Source: Apis mellifera (taxonomy: Eukaryota > Arthropoda > Insecta > Hymenoptera > Apidae). From it: 64,000 nt of DNA. The position numbers and the translations under genes were made by a program. Location: contig NC_037640.1 in the NCBI RefSeq assembly GCF_003254395.2, forward strand, positions 13,346,289 through 13,410,288. Direction: 5' to 3'. This document shows, piece by piece, positions 38,001-48,442 of the stretch. How positions within the stretch are numbered: position 1 is the first letter of the stretch; each line of letters opens with the position of its first letter. The notes below the pieces were generated by a model. The model saw only the letters and a program-made list of their open reading frames with translations, searched no databases and was not told the DNA's origin.

Positions 38001-39346
38001 AATGGTACAATTTATTTGCATAAACCGCGCAATGCTTTTATTTATTTTCGCTTACTCTTACGTTACATTCTGCGCGCCATACAACGGGACAGTTGCATCG
38101 AAGGAATAAAAAAGAAAAAAGAGTTGTATGTTTAACGAAAAAGAAATTAAATTCGAACGGTAATTAAAATTCCCTTCTATAAAAATGTAACGAAAATAAT
38201 ACAACGATATCGTAAATTGTTTTAAAACCGTTTAAAGATATCAAAAAATTACGATCTTTGCTACGAAATAATATTTTAAATTGAATTTAAGTATATTAAT
38301 TCATAATTGCTCCAATATTTTTCGTTTTGTTTTATAAATTAAATTTTGTTTCCTTATAATAGAAAAAAAATTGCGTTTAATATTTTACGAAACGTAATAT
38401 AATTTTAATATTAAGTAATAAACAGTAATTTTGATTTTATATTTTGATATTCGATTAAAAAAAAAACGTGCATCAAATGTTCGCTGATATTTTTTAAACG
38501 CGTAGATTTTTGACCTGTCTTGGTTAAAATAGTTTATTTCACAATAATTCATAAATGCGAGAAAAACTAATTTTTTTCATTCGTAGAAATGTTGTAATCG
38601 CAAATTTTCGATATTTTTATCACGCGAGCAAACATTGGATTCTTCGTTAAAAATTAGCTTAAAAATTATCATCCATAAACGAATATATCACGCAAATCCG
38701 TATATATATATATATACGATTTATGCCACGCAACTGTTCAAAGGTTGAACAGCCAGTTATAAGTAGTTGATAATTTTGTTATCTTACGTGACGTATTAGA
38801 AACGTTTAAAAAAATATTTTATCTCTCTAAAATATTGAAATTTTCTCACGAATAATCGAAATATTACGATATTAATTGTATTAAAATTAAAAGAGAGACG
38901 TGTAGCGCAATATGCAACACTTAAGGTTCCGATGCAGCTGCAGTAACTATTAGATTCATGAGCCGTGTCGATGAGTCATCACTTTGGAGCGTCGAAGTCG
39001 TTCGTAAGGTATTAAGTTAAAAAGAATAGCTTGTTTTGAAAGATCGATTTATATCTTGCTTTCGAACGAAAACAAACAAAACGGAAGCTTGATACGATAT
39101 ATAGATAAATATAGAAGGGACACGACGCGATCGATCGCGTCTCGGACGTTAGCCAATGCGAGAATTCGTTCGACAATTGGGAGAACGAATCCACGGTTGC
39201 AGCTGCACCGACCTTGAGCGTGAACCTGAAAATTAATCTATCGAGAAAAAAATGCCACAGCGACATTTACCCTGAAGCATATTGTGATCGGCCTCCTCGT
39301 CCGCGAGGCAGCGAACGTTGCCGATGGAAGAAGACAGCAGACTCAT
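13116..39346 (-). CDS. CDR2/centrocortin-like coiled-coil protein (exons plus preferred distal first exon)
   Basis: Homologue of vertebrate cerebellar degeneration-related protein 2; the fly relative is centrocortin, a centrosome/cleavage-furrow protein. Coding exons: first 39271-39346, then 18701-18813, 18470-18618, 18069-18255, 17207-17499, 16805-16958 and 13116-14348. They sum to 2205 nt, giving 734 residues, and every junction is phase-consistent. The strongest family mark is DLQLAAELGKTLLERNKELE (residues 26-45), nearly identical to vertebrate CDR2/CDR2L. Long coiled coils follow (about 27-150 and 205-275), then an acidic linker with a Cys pair (CGRC). The 410-residue last exon includes a conserved-looking MSLQEELEMSGEFNSF block, then a Ser/Asn/Lys-rich low-complexity tail. 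The first exon gives MSLLSSSIGN...NMLQ, which reads smoothly into D-L-Q. Two other first exons may replace it (see their entries). A scaffold role at microtubule-organising centres is inferred from the family. Confidence 0.87.
14935..14966. repeat. (AT)n microsatellite
   Basis: Uninterrupted AT dinucleotide run of about 15 units in the last intron of the CDR2-like gene. Confidence 0.9.
15412..15441. repeat. (GAAAAT)n hexanucleotide run
   Basis: Four to five copies of a GAAAAT unit in the last intron of the CDR2-like gene. Confidence 0.85.
18814..19951 (-). other. Intron upstream of the first common exon of the CDR2-like gene
   Basis: The acceptor (TTATTTCAG|AT at 18813) can receive any of three first exons. 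The stretch includes a (CT)n run at 19083-19105 and a CpG-rich zone around 19050-19330. Short open frames there look random. Confidence 0.65.
19083..19105. repeat. (CT)n microsatellite
   Basis: Uninterrupted CT dinucleotides, GA on the minus (coding) strand, within the 5' intron of the CDR2-like gene. Further CT runs occur at 20151-20168 and 40992-41010. Confidence 0.9.
19952..20057 (-). CDS. Proximal alternative first coding exon of the CDR2-like gene
   Basis: Starts MSGPSVDVVWDP and ends LSCLQGPE plus one base (GAA G|GTATTA). It joins the 18813 acceptor in phase to give ...GPE-DLQLAAEL and a 744-residue protein. The block LDCWDYSIEL is rich in Trp, Asp and Cys and looks constrained, unlike the random frames around it. 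The ATG at 20057 has a good context (GGAAAGATGA). The frame is open further upstream to an ATG at 20144, so the true start is not certain. Use of this exon implies a promoter between about 20.1 and 20.6 kb, where GA/CT dinucleotide runs (20151-20168, 20211-20225) resemble GAGA-type promoter elements. Confidence 0.68.
20058..20760 (-). promoter_or_regulatory. Putative promoter/5' UTR region of the proximal first exon
   Basis: Less AT-rich than most of the window, with two CT (GA on the minus strand) dinucleotide runs and C-rich tracts. Its position directly upstream of the 20057 ATG makes it the natural promoter of that isoform. No TATA box is asserted. Confidence 0.4.
21270..21752. repeat. 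121-bp tandem repeat, four copies
   Basis: Copies start at 21270, 21391, 21512 and 21633, an exact 121-bp period. Each opens CTAGTAATTTTTTAATATCG and closes with GCGG(A/G)CGATATCGA(C/T)CGAA. Copies are nearly identical, with a few point differences that alternate between odd and even copies. No open frame is shared across the array. Confidence 0.95.
25214..25443. repeat. Direct duplication, two copies with 125-bp period
   Basis: About 100 bp beginning AACGGTCGAG near 25216 is repeated from 25341 with about one mismatch (GTTTAT versus CTTTAT-type change), ending in TTATATTTCGAT. It is non-coding. Confidence 0.9.
26215..26236. repeat. (TA)n microsatellite
   Basis: Run of TA dinucleotides in the long intron of the CDR2-like gene. 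Confidence 0.85.
27293..27719 (-). mobile_element. Mariner-like element, internally deleted (non-autonomous)
   Basis: A 427-bp element with perfect 30-bp terminal inverted repeats (27293-27322 and 27690-27719, starting TTGGGTTGGCAACTAAGTAA) and TA on both sides as target-site duplication. On the minus strand the interior (about 27369-27590) still reads as the C-terminal part of a mariner transposase: DYFLFRSLQN carrying the last Asp of the D,D34D triad, then IQFFANK, and LPERWQKV before the stop. The N-terminal DNA-binding part and the first two catalytic residues are gone, so it cannot move itself. Intact inverted repeats and TA sites mean it could be mobilised only by an enzyme supplied elsewhere, or that it inserted fairly recently. 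Confidence 0.95.
28304..28325 (+). repeat. Interstitial (TTAGG)n telomere-type repeat
   Basis: Four perfect TTAGG units plus TT, then a short GTT run. TTAGG is the canonical telomeric repeat of most insects, including bees. Two-unit versions also occur near 45558-45567. It lies in a non-coding stretch, far from any gene start I can support. Confidence 0.9.
28945..29225. repeat. Duplicated segment flanking an AT microsatellite, plus partial third copy
   Basis: A block beginning CCTATTTTCTATTCGTTGAA is present at 28945 and again at 29075 (130-bp spacing), both running through GGGATTGTATCGTATTATAC. A diverged partial copy starts near 29203. A TA dinucleotide run (about 29011-29053) sits between the first two copies. 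Confidence 0.88.
35221..35345 (+). mobile_element. Possible end of a DNA transposon
   Basis: Begins CAGGGTGTCCCAAAATTA right after TATA. This kind of CAGGGTGTCC terminus is common at the ends of insect mariner/Tc-type and related DNA transposons. I could not find a matching inverted end nearby and no transposase remains. It is only a candidate fragment. Confidence 0.35.
35745..36205. repeat. 45-bp AT-only minisatellite, about ten copies
   Basis: Repeats of a unit containing TATTAATTAAATATATTATA followed by TTTATAATTAAATATTATAA. Spacing is mostly 45 bp with some 42-bp units. The sequence is almost pure A/T with a single recurring C (TTCATAATT) in a subset of copies. It would be hard to assemble and could be length-polymorphic. 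Confidence 0.9.
39271..39346 (-). CDS. Distal first coding exon of the CDR2-like gene
   Basis: Encodes 25 residues, MSLLSSSIGNVRC through DHNMLQ, plus the first base of an Asp codon (CAG G|GTAAAT). Spliced to the 18813 acceptor it reads ...NMLQ-DLQLAAEL. Vertebrate CDR2 similarly has an acidic stretch ending in Asp/Leu/Gln residues just before DLQLAAEL, which supports this exon. The intron would be about 20.5 kb. The exon lies at the edge of a CpG-rich, GC-richer block (39.1-40.1 kb) that looks like a promoter. Confidence 0.66.
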
Positions 39347-40130
39347 GTTTCCTTGTTAGAGACGTCGTCGTCAAGTTTCACGAGCGGCTCACGGCTCACG
39401 CCGTAACGAAATCGATCGGCGCCGGAATCGCGGAAAAGCCGCCTAGTCCGTACGCGTACGCGATTGGTCGAAGCTGCGGTTGAAGCTTGCGTTCGAACCA
39501 ATCGTTACAGAGTAGTCGGTTGCTCGGTACACCGAGCGAGCCTCTACGAACGCACCTGTCGGCCAAGCATCCGGCCAACTCCTCGAAAACGCTTCACCGC
39601 CGATCACTTTCACTCGACGTAGAAAGGACGATCGCGATATCGTTCGAGCACCACCTGCCAACGGTGGAGACTTTCCGATTCTCGATTCGCCGTTTTCGCC
39701 GACAGGGAATCCCGTTTTCCAGCGGCTGGACCAGGCGGCAGTTACAATTCACGTTAAAATCGCCGCGTTTCTCGATCGCATCTTGTTAATCTTGTTGCGA
39801 TCTATAAACCCATACGAGCCCCAACTACACGCACTGCCGAAATAAATCGAAAATACACACGTCTGCTGTCACTGGCACCGTTTTTTTCGGCTACCTCGAA
39901 CTGGACGAGACGGAACACGAGTAAAACTTACTGCCCGGCACCGTCGCTACGTCGCGAAAGACGACGACGCATGACGCGTGCAGGGACACCGAGCACCACA
40001 GAGCCACGATCAATAAGCGTTGCCACGGCGTCTGCGCCGACAATGCGATGCTTCGACGGACGAGAGGAAAGAGACAGGGATTACGCGCATGTGTTAATGT
40101 GTCTGTGTGCTCGCGCTATCGACGCGACCA
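39347..40130 (-). promoter_or_regulatory. CpG-rich putative promoter/leader of the distal first exon
   Basis: The most GC- and CpG-rich stretch of this part of the window, immediately upstream of the 39346 ATG. A strong minus-strand donor (GGGCA|GTAAGT, exon end 39932) suggests an alternative leader exon. In one frame just before it the sequence reads like a hydrophobic signal segment, but no ATG opens that frame. The start site itself cannot be fixed from sequence alone. Confidence 0.45.
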
Positions 40131-43100
40131 GTATCGACAATTTATAGTGCTCTTCGTTTACACCGACACACGCTTCTACCTCCATTGCTCCGTTTGCATT
40201 AATTGCTTCTTCGATTTTAACATTTATTTCCTCTCTCAATCGAAATCTAAACTTTTATTTTCGCGAATTAAAATAGCTAGAATATTTAATTACCAACTAT
40301 TTGTATTTAATTATTCTGTAATTATTCTGCAATTAACTTGAAAGTAAATAAACAAATAGAAATCTATGCATTCTTTATAATTCTCTATTAATTGATATAT
40401 AAATTTCTCTAATTTATTTTGATAATTTATTTTGACAAATTTTGATAAGCGAATTTGATCGATTTTTTGTAAAATATACAAGTTGTCTTTAAATGTTCGA
40501 TTAATTAATAGAAAATAGATCGGAAAAAATATGATCGTTTGAATAATAGAATTTTTAAATATTAACATTTTTGTCTTTTACAACATTATTGTTGTATTAT
40601 CATTATATATGAAATATTATATATTTTAAGTAATAATTCGTTTTTGTAAACAATATAAAAATTTATTGATTCATAAAAAAACGAAACTTGCATTTTATTT
40701 ATACATATATATATTTCTCTTTTATTAATGTATACTAATATAATATAAATTAATTAAGGTATCATTAACAGCATCATTAAATATATTATGGTTATTAAAT
40801 AATCAATGCGTTAGATCGAAAGATAAAATTCGATTGCGTAAACGCTAAATGTCCACCGCAAACATACAATATTATCTTTATTGGTTACACACATATTTCA
40901 CACTAAAACGTGAGTGTCCAATAATATATATTGTGACATCTTAGAAAACGAGATAAATTTATTTTAAAATATATACCACATTTGATGGTTTTCTCTCTCT
41001 CTCTCTCTCTTAAATTCTTCCTTCCTATAATAACTTAGAAGAAAAAGAAGTTAGGTGTAAAAAATTTCAGTTGCAAGACGTTTCCACCAGGTGTCATCGC
41101 ACAAAGTCGTCTCTACTTTTTACAACGTAATAATATATGGAAGGAGGAAAGGAGGAAAGAAAGCCATATAAACAGAGTCTTCCTGAGAGAACGTCCCTTT
41201 TTTTTTATCTGCTTTTGAAAAAAAGAAATGAGAATCATTTTTTTTTTTTTATATTGATTGCACACGTAGTAAATAAAATTCGTAAAACAAGATTAAATTA
41301 TACGTTTACTTTCAACGTTAATTTCTTCGCATTTTTTTTTATTTAATATTAGTATACGAAAAATATAAATCGAATGTTGAAATTCGATTTTTTTTTTTTC
41401 TTCGTCAAATATACGAATCTATACTCGATTTCGCGCGTTAAATGCGATCGATAGGAATGCAGGGAAGCAGCGTGAAAGTAGGTGACACGAGATCACACGA
41501 ATTATCATACGTAATTTCCTTGCCCGTATATCTGATTATATCTTTCGCTTATAATCACATTAACTTTTAAATGGAGCGAAAGTACAGGACGGGAATCATT
41601 GGTATCTCTCGTCGATAACTTCTTCACGTATCATAGTTTACAAATAGAATCGAAAGGTTTTCATTCCTTCCACTCCAGCCTACTTGGCGAAGTTCCGTAA
41701 ATTTTGCGTGGCCGTTCAATAAATCTTCCGCAAACGTGACTCTACGGATCATGCTTGAAGAGTTTTCTCATCTCGATCGATCGTTTGTCCCGTTTATAAA
41801 AAAAATTTTACCACAACTAATAGCGCTAAAACTATTTCCTTTTTTCTTTTTTTTTTTTTATTCGAAATAACGGATTCGACGACGAGTAAAAAATAAAAAT
41901 AAAAATCAAACGATTGTATTTAAATTAATTAAATATGGCGGCGCACAGTGTGATTCGACGGAGATTAAAAAATTAAAATATTCGTCGATTATAATGGAAT
42001 TTTTCAATGTAACGTTATATTATTTAAATAGAAATTAATATTATATTAATTCGTTTTCTTTTCTTGTCTTTTTTCTTAGAAATATGCCATTTTACCAAAC
42101 GCGTTTCTATGTTTCGTCGAGCAAAATACATGTTTCCTAACAGTGAATTTCTAGAAACTAGGTTATTAGTAAAAAGAATCGCGTCATTAGTAAAAGAAAA
42201 TCAATTTCTTTGGGCTACTTTCGTATGTGCATTTTCTATGTTGTAGGTGACCATAGATACGTTGACGTATCTATTGTATTTATGCATATTTTAATGCACG
42301 TAACTATTTAACTCAATAATAGATATACTTTTTTGTTTTCATATCAACCAAATGATTCATTTCAATTTCTTTTCTGGATCAAAAAATTGCAATAAAATAT
42401 TGTAAAATAATAATATTTAATATAACCTTTTAAAACGTTCGTATAAACGCGTCTTTATGGAAAACGGTCGCGCGCGCATGCGCGTGGACATAAAGTGAAA
42501 TGAACAGAAATTCGAATAGAAAAGGAAAAACGATATTCGTATAGGAATTATTACGTGTTAAATTAATAATATTTAGATATAACGTTTCGTAAACGATTTT
42601 TAAGAAAGTTGAAAAAGTGATCGAATAAGATGAAAGGTCAGCCTGAGATGAGTTTATTACGACCTCAAAGTTTAATAAGTATTAGATGATAGATCGAATC
42701 GGTTGCAGCGTGAAATCGAGGCAATTGATGCTCGTAGAAACGGAAGAGGCAATCAGTTTTGCAACTCTCCCCAGCTGTTTATCCATTTTTTTTATCATAT
42801 TTTATTACACTTTACAATAAAATTATACCCTGATCAACAACGAGATATACACTTAAATGCGTAACATTTAATCAGATATGAAATATTTCAAAATCGCAAT
42901 ATTCATCGATAACGAATAACAAAAATATTCCTATTTAAAAAATCAATATTTCAGAAAAATATAATTCACTTATAATTCAAAAATATAATTTATTTAAAAT
43001 GCTTTATTATGGAATAAGAAATTTTAAGAAAACTGTAAATGCATTTAATAATCGAAAAAAAATGTATCGAACCGAATATTTATATTTCCTTAAAGGTGGC

Positions 43101-46100
43101 AATAATGTCTCACCATATCTTTCGATCACTCGAATAATACACGACTGTATTATTTATACTATAATTGATCATTGATGTATCGTCAAAATGGAAAAAAAAA
43201 AATATTAAAAAGCTCACTAACTAATTTCTTTTCCAATTAAAGACAGCCTGAAGGAAATCGCAACAACACCGCATTGGATATGGTGTACTTACTTACTTGG
43301 ATCAAACGTACGGATCGTATCGATTCAAGGATCGACTTAAAAGAGAGAGCAACTTCTAATGCTAGGAACGTGTAATTGAATAAATATATGAAATGCTGTG
43401 TCGATCAAATTCTTTTTTTTTTTTTTTTCTGCAATTATCGGTCGCAATCGAATACATCAATGTAACTCACACGTGTACGCCTAGAGCAATTTCGATTAAA
43501 TGCTTCAAATCTGTAAAATGTGAGAAAGAATTAAAAAAATATGTGTCTAGTTTTAATAATAATAACATGAGCATTACTATTGAAAAATATATACGTATAA
43601 TTATAATAATATTATATTTTAAGAAAATATATTATTATTAAAAAAATATATATCATAAATTCCCTAGATGCAAAAAGTATCTAGTGATAAATTGAATTCT
43701 TGATGATACTATGCATAGAATTATAAATGAAATAATTATATTAAATTTATTTAAACAACAATTAGAATTTCTTGTTTTTTTATTGTAAATATTTTATTGT
43801 ATACTATATATGTATATATACGTGTATGTATTTGGTTAAACGTTCTACTTTTCTACTTATCTCTTATACGTTAGTGATAAATTTACCGTAGAAGCGGTGC
43901 AAATCTTCTATCATTTATAATTGGCAGGTTTTACAATTTGTAATTGACAGTGGTCTGAAATACCGAATCGCGATTGTGCTTCGTCGATGCATCATTAATG
44001 ACGGCGGGAATAGTATCGTGAAACTGTTATATCGCAACTTAATCAAAATGGGCAATTGATACTTTTTAATCAACCAGTATCACCTTTTACGAATTGATAT
44101 CATCGATCATAGAACACATTGTTTCGTTGAAATTGATCCTTGGCTTTCGAAAGGATTGTTCTACTTATTGTTAGAAAGGTTGTTCGATATACGAGACAGA
44201 TCTTGTGCGAAAGTAATCGATTTCGAAGAAAAAATAATATTGCAATGTGTCATTCTTGTAAATATAAGTAAAAATATATACTTATTTAACGATGGAAAAC
44301 TTATGAATCTCAAGAATTCATAAAATGACGAATTAATTACATCAGTAAGTTTCGTATACTATTATCTAAATAAAACATAACCTTAGAAACCTTGTTCGAT
44401 ATACGAGACAGATCTTGTGCAAAAGTAATCGATTTCGAAGAAAAAATAATATTGCAATGTATCGTACTTGTAAATATAACTAAAAATATATACTTATTTA
44501 ACGATGGAAAACTTGTGAATCTCAAGAATTCATAAAATGATGAATTAATTACATCAGTAAGTTTCGTATACTATTATCTAAATAAAACATAACCTTAGAA
44601 ACCTTGTTCGATATACGAGACAGATCTTGTGCAAAAGTAATCGATTTCGAAGAAAAAATAATATTGCAATGTATCGTACTTGTAAATATAACTAAAAATA
44701 TATACTTATTTAACGATGGAAAACTTGTGAATCTCAAGAATTCATAAAATGATGAATTAATTACATCAGTAAGTTTCGTATACTATTATCTAAATAAAAC
44801 ATAACCTGTTAGAAAGGTTGTTCGAGATATGAGACAGATCTTGTGCAAAAGTAATCGATTTCGAAGAAAAAATAATATTGCAATGTGTCATTCTTGTAAA
44901 TATAAGTAAAAATATATACTTATTTAACGATGGAAAACTTATGAATCTCAAGAATTCATAAAATGACGAATTAATTACATCAGTAAGTTTCGTATATTAT
45001 TATCTAAATAAAACATAACCTGCAAATGAGGAATGGAGAAAGTCATACCGTCTTTTCTCAAATTATTTTTACAGATTTTCCACGAATAATACGCATAATA
45101 TTATATATTACGTTTTATTTCATCTTTAACTAAATATATTAGTATGTCTAATTGTTGTTAATATTCTAAAATATATGCTCAATTATTGTTTACCTTATTT
45201 TACAATTCGTTTTATTAACTATAATTTTTCTTTACTATTATTTACGTGTGGACACGTTTATAAATGATATTTAAGTCAATAATGACATTTAAATCGATTA
45301 TAAATCGATACGAGGAATTAATAAAACGAAAAATTTGTGTAACGTTGTTAAGAATTATTCGTCTATTATTACATCACAAGGAAATAATATATGGACACAT
45401 TTGTATTTACTCAAAACAAATTAATTTGTTTGATAAAATATTATAACGATTATATTTAAAAATATTTTGATTTATTTGCATAATACATGTCACATTTCGA
45501 TATTCTATTATTTATCGCTAACGTTCTTGTTGAAACTGAATTTTCGAAAATGAAAATTAGGTTAGGTTATACAATTTAATTAAAATATCGCTTAAAGTTG
45601 AATTCTAACTTAATAAATAATTTTTCAAAATATCAGTTTGTAGTAAATAAGAAATCGATAATAATCACAAAAGAATAACTATAATTTTTAGTGCATAAAA
45701 ATTACCTGTCGCGTTGATAAGGAATTTTTTCGTAGCATGAAAAATTTATACACTGTTCTCTAAAGCATGGTCGAAATAATTCAAGATATTACAAATTGTT
45801 ATTTATAATTCAAATATAAAAATTTAGATATCTCAATTTCTTTTTTCACAAAAAAGCTAAGTGCAAATATTTTTAATATATTATTTTTAATTAAAGTTAA
45901 ATTTTTTTTATAAGCTGTATTTTAAAACTTGACTATCATTGAGAAAAAATTACTTCAAAAAAGAAAATTTAATCTTCTTAAAAGATGGGAAAAGAATTTT
46001 TTAAATTAAAAATTTGTCAGTAGAAATCAGGATTGTAAATAAATTGAATGATTATGAATATATATATAGATCAATCTCAATATTTCATTTATCGATCGAT

Positions 46101-48366
46101 CAAATTTTATTAAAGAATAGGTTAATGTTAGTTATGCACATATACGCATGCGCAAACATAGCGTAAACACACGAAATTTCACTGGTTACACGATCGATAA
46201 TTCGCGCATCCGCGAATTTTCTTCAAATGGTTTTTATTATATACATATGTAAATATATTCCAACAACGAATTGTTGTCTCTTAATTAATCTTTTTTTTTT
46301 AACGATTTTTAAATTAAATTAATTATTATTGAAATATTTATATGTAATAAAAAATTGCTTTTATAACCGTTTCAAATAAATCGATAGGATTTTAAAATAA
46401 AAAAATTGTATAAAACTATTGTTTTCTTTTTTTTATTAATAAAACAAATTAAACAAATATCATTTAGTCATAAACTTTCACTCACTCGCGTGAAAATTTT
46501 CTTGACAGGACAATTTTGTTAATCGAAAACTTGCGGGGAGGAAAAAAACTGTGCTCTTTACCGCGGGAAGCGGTATCTCATCGCTTTCTCGTATAATGTT
46601 GCATAGAATTGCGAATTGCTGATGCGAGAAAGTATTCGCATAACTAATACACCTTATTTTGTTACATAATCACGCGTTAGACAGCAACATAAAATACAAA
46701 ATACCTCTGTGAACTCTGCGTATTGAACATAGTTCAAGTTTCATTACTTCATCGAAATTAAATATTATTGCGTCATGTTATGATTTAATATTATTTCAAC
46801 TAAAAGATTCATAACAACTCTTGCATGTTATTGAAAAATTAACTTAATTATATTTATTCTTTTCGTTATTCTGCTTCGTTTAATTTCTTTCACTTCGATA
46901 TATTAATTATAACGTACAAGATAAATAGGAAGATAAATATCGATTATTAATCTCTTTCTGTTGCAGTTATATAGCATTAAAAGAATTATCAAACAATATT
47001 TATATAATTTTTATATCATTTAATTCTTACCTATTTTCGTATGTATATAAAATTATATATCTTTAATTTAATTAAAATAACAAAACAAAATATTTAAAAT
47101 TATAAATTAATAATTTTTCAAAATGCACAATTCGTTTATACGTTGAACTTATAGGTTAGGTATTCGTATATTAATTAATCAAGATTCAATATACCAAGTT
47201 TTATGATTGGATAAATCTGTAATCATTCTTCTTAATAGAATAATAAAATTAATAAATTTTCAAAAATATTAATACATCAATTTTTTTTTTATCACTCGTG
47301 TAATCAAACATATATATTTTCTTATTGTTTTTTTTAAATATGAATTTATTTATACTTACGTTATATGTTTTCTGAATATCATTGAGAAAAAATAATATTA
47401 AAATAATATTTAAATATTTGTGACATTTTTATTTATAATGCACTTCTGCTGAATTATTATTTATATTAAAATTACGGATTAAAAAAAACAGATATTACGA
47501 AATAATTCATGATATACATTTACACAATGAATTTAAATTTAATCGAAAACTTATCATAATTCCATTGATAATAATCGTGGAACGTTATATTAGATTAGAA
47601 ATGTAATACAAGATTGTATAACTACCGCTACTTAGCCAATTAATTGCAGATTATAGAAAATATCTAACCGCGAATATTTATCTACAGATAAGTATTTCAT
47701 GATTTTATTATACATTGATATCTCCCATAAATTGCGTAGAAAAATTTTATGCGAGAATTAATGAGTAATCAATAGAGTAATATTCGTATATTATTTTTAC
47801 ACTACTAATCGAAATAATATAAAATCATTTATTGAAATTTTTGTTTGTAGAAAAAACTATTTATATGAAATATCTATCTTTTACGATATATATATCTTTT
47901 ACGATAATTTATGAAATAAATTAAAAATTTTTAAGATAACTTTCACTTTCTTTTTTTCTTAAATTTGTGATCATATAAATCGTGCAAAGATAAATATAAC
48001 AACATCTTATTATTCAAACTTTAAATTAGATCAAAGAAAAGGATTTCTATGTAAAAAAATATATTCAATTGGAAATGTAAAAATATTTGAACATTTTGAC
48101 AATGTTAATCATGACGAATAACATCGATAATAATAATTACACTATATCATAAATAATAATTATCATATTATTATTTATATTATTTTGTAATAACTTTATT
48201 AATAATGAAATAAATTTTGCCAGTCAAGGTCAAATTGAAAAATTTTGTAAATATTTTGGGAACGATTTCTTTTTTGTTATTTACTTTAAAGTTATTCGAG
48301 ATTATATATTTTTAATTCGAAATTAATAATCATGATAAATTTAAAAAAAAAAAAGTAAAGACTTAC
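40131..48366. other. AT-rich non-coding interval between distal first exons
   Basis: About 8.2 kb with no supportable gene. It contains a CT run near 40992-41010, poly-T tracts and the 212-bp array (44170-45021). If the 48.4 kb exon belongs to the CDR2-like gene, this is intron. Confidence 0.55.
44170..45021. repeat. 212-bp tandem repeat, four copies
   Basis: Copies begin near 44172, 44384, 44596 and 44810 (periods 212, 212, 214). Each contains TTGTTCGA(T/G)ATA, AGACAGATCTTGTG and AACGATGGAAAACTT. Copies 2 and 3 are almost identical to each other; copies 1 and 4 share other variants (TGTCATTCTTG, AAGTAAAA, AATGACGAA). The same 62-codon open frame appears in copies 2 and 3 but is a by-product of the repetition, with no sign of being a gene. 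Confidence 0.95.
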
Positions 48367-48442
48367 CGGAAGGTGTCCAACAATCAGTACAATCCTGACA
48401 TAATGTCAACCAATCATCCTTTAAGTCTTTAAAACTCGCCAT
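48367..48442 (-). CDS. Candidate far-distal first coding exon (CDR2-like gene or an unknown gene)
   Basis: Minus-strand ATG (ATTATGGCGAG context) opens 25 codons, MASFKDLKDDWLTL through DCWTPS, plus one base before a perfect donor (TCC G|GTAAGT). Length and end phase are identical to the 39271 exon, and joining to the 18813 acceptor gives ...TPS-DLQLAAEL. The peptide shares a DCW motif with the proximal alternative exon (LDCWDY here, TDCWTP there). No other downstream minus-strand exon was found that could follow it, which favours the CDR2-like gene, but the intron would be 29.5 kb. Its own unrelated gene remains possible. Confidence 0.5.

Larger units (their letters stand above)
20761..39270. 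other. Long non-coding interval (intron of the distal CDR2-like isoforms)
   Basis: About 18.5 kb without a supportable protein gene. Open frames of up to 164 codons occur on both strands, but they overlap each other and the repeats, have no exon-like borders and show no family resemblance. Much of 21.7-35 kb is relatively rich in TCG/CGA words and less AT-rich than the flanks. The content that can be named is listed separately: the 121-bp array, two duplications, the mariner remnant, the TTAGG run, the 45-bp minisatellite and microsatellites. Confidence 0.6.

Noticed and set aside
44337..44737. Two identical 62-codon open frames on the minus strand
   Set aside because: They are copies of the same stretch of the 212-bp tandem repeat and are not preserved in the outer copies. 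No start context, splice signal or family resemblance.
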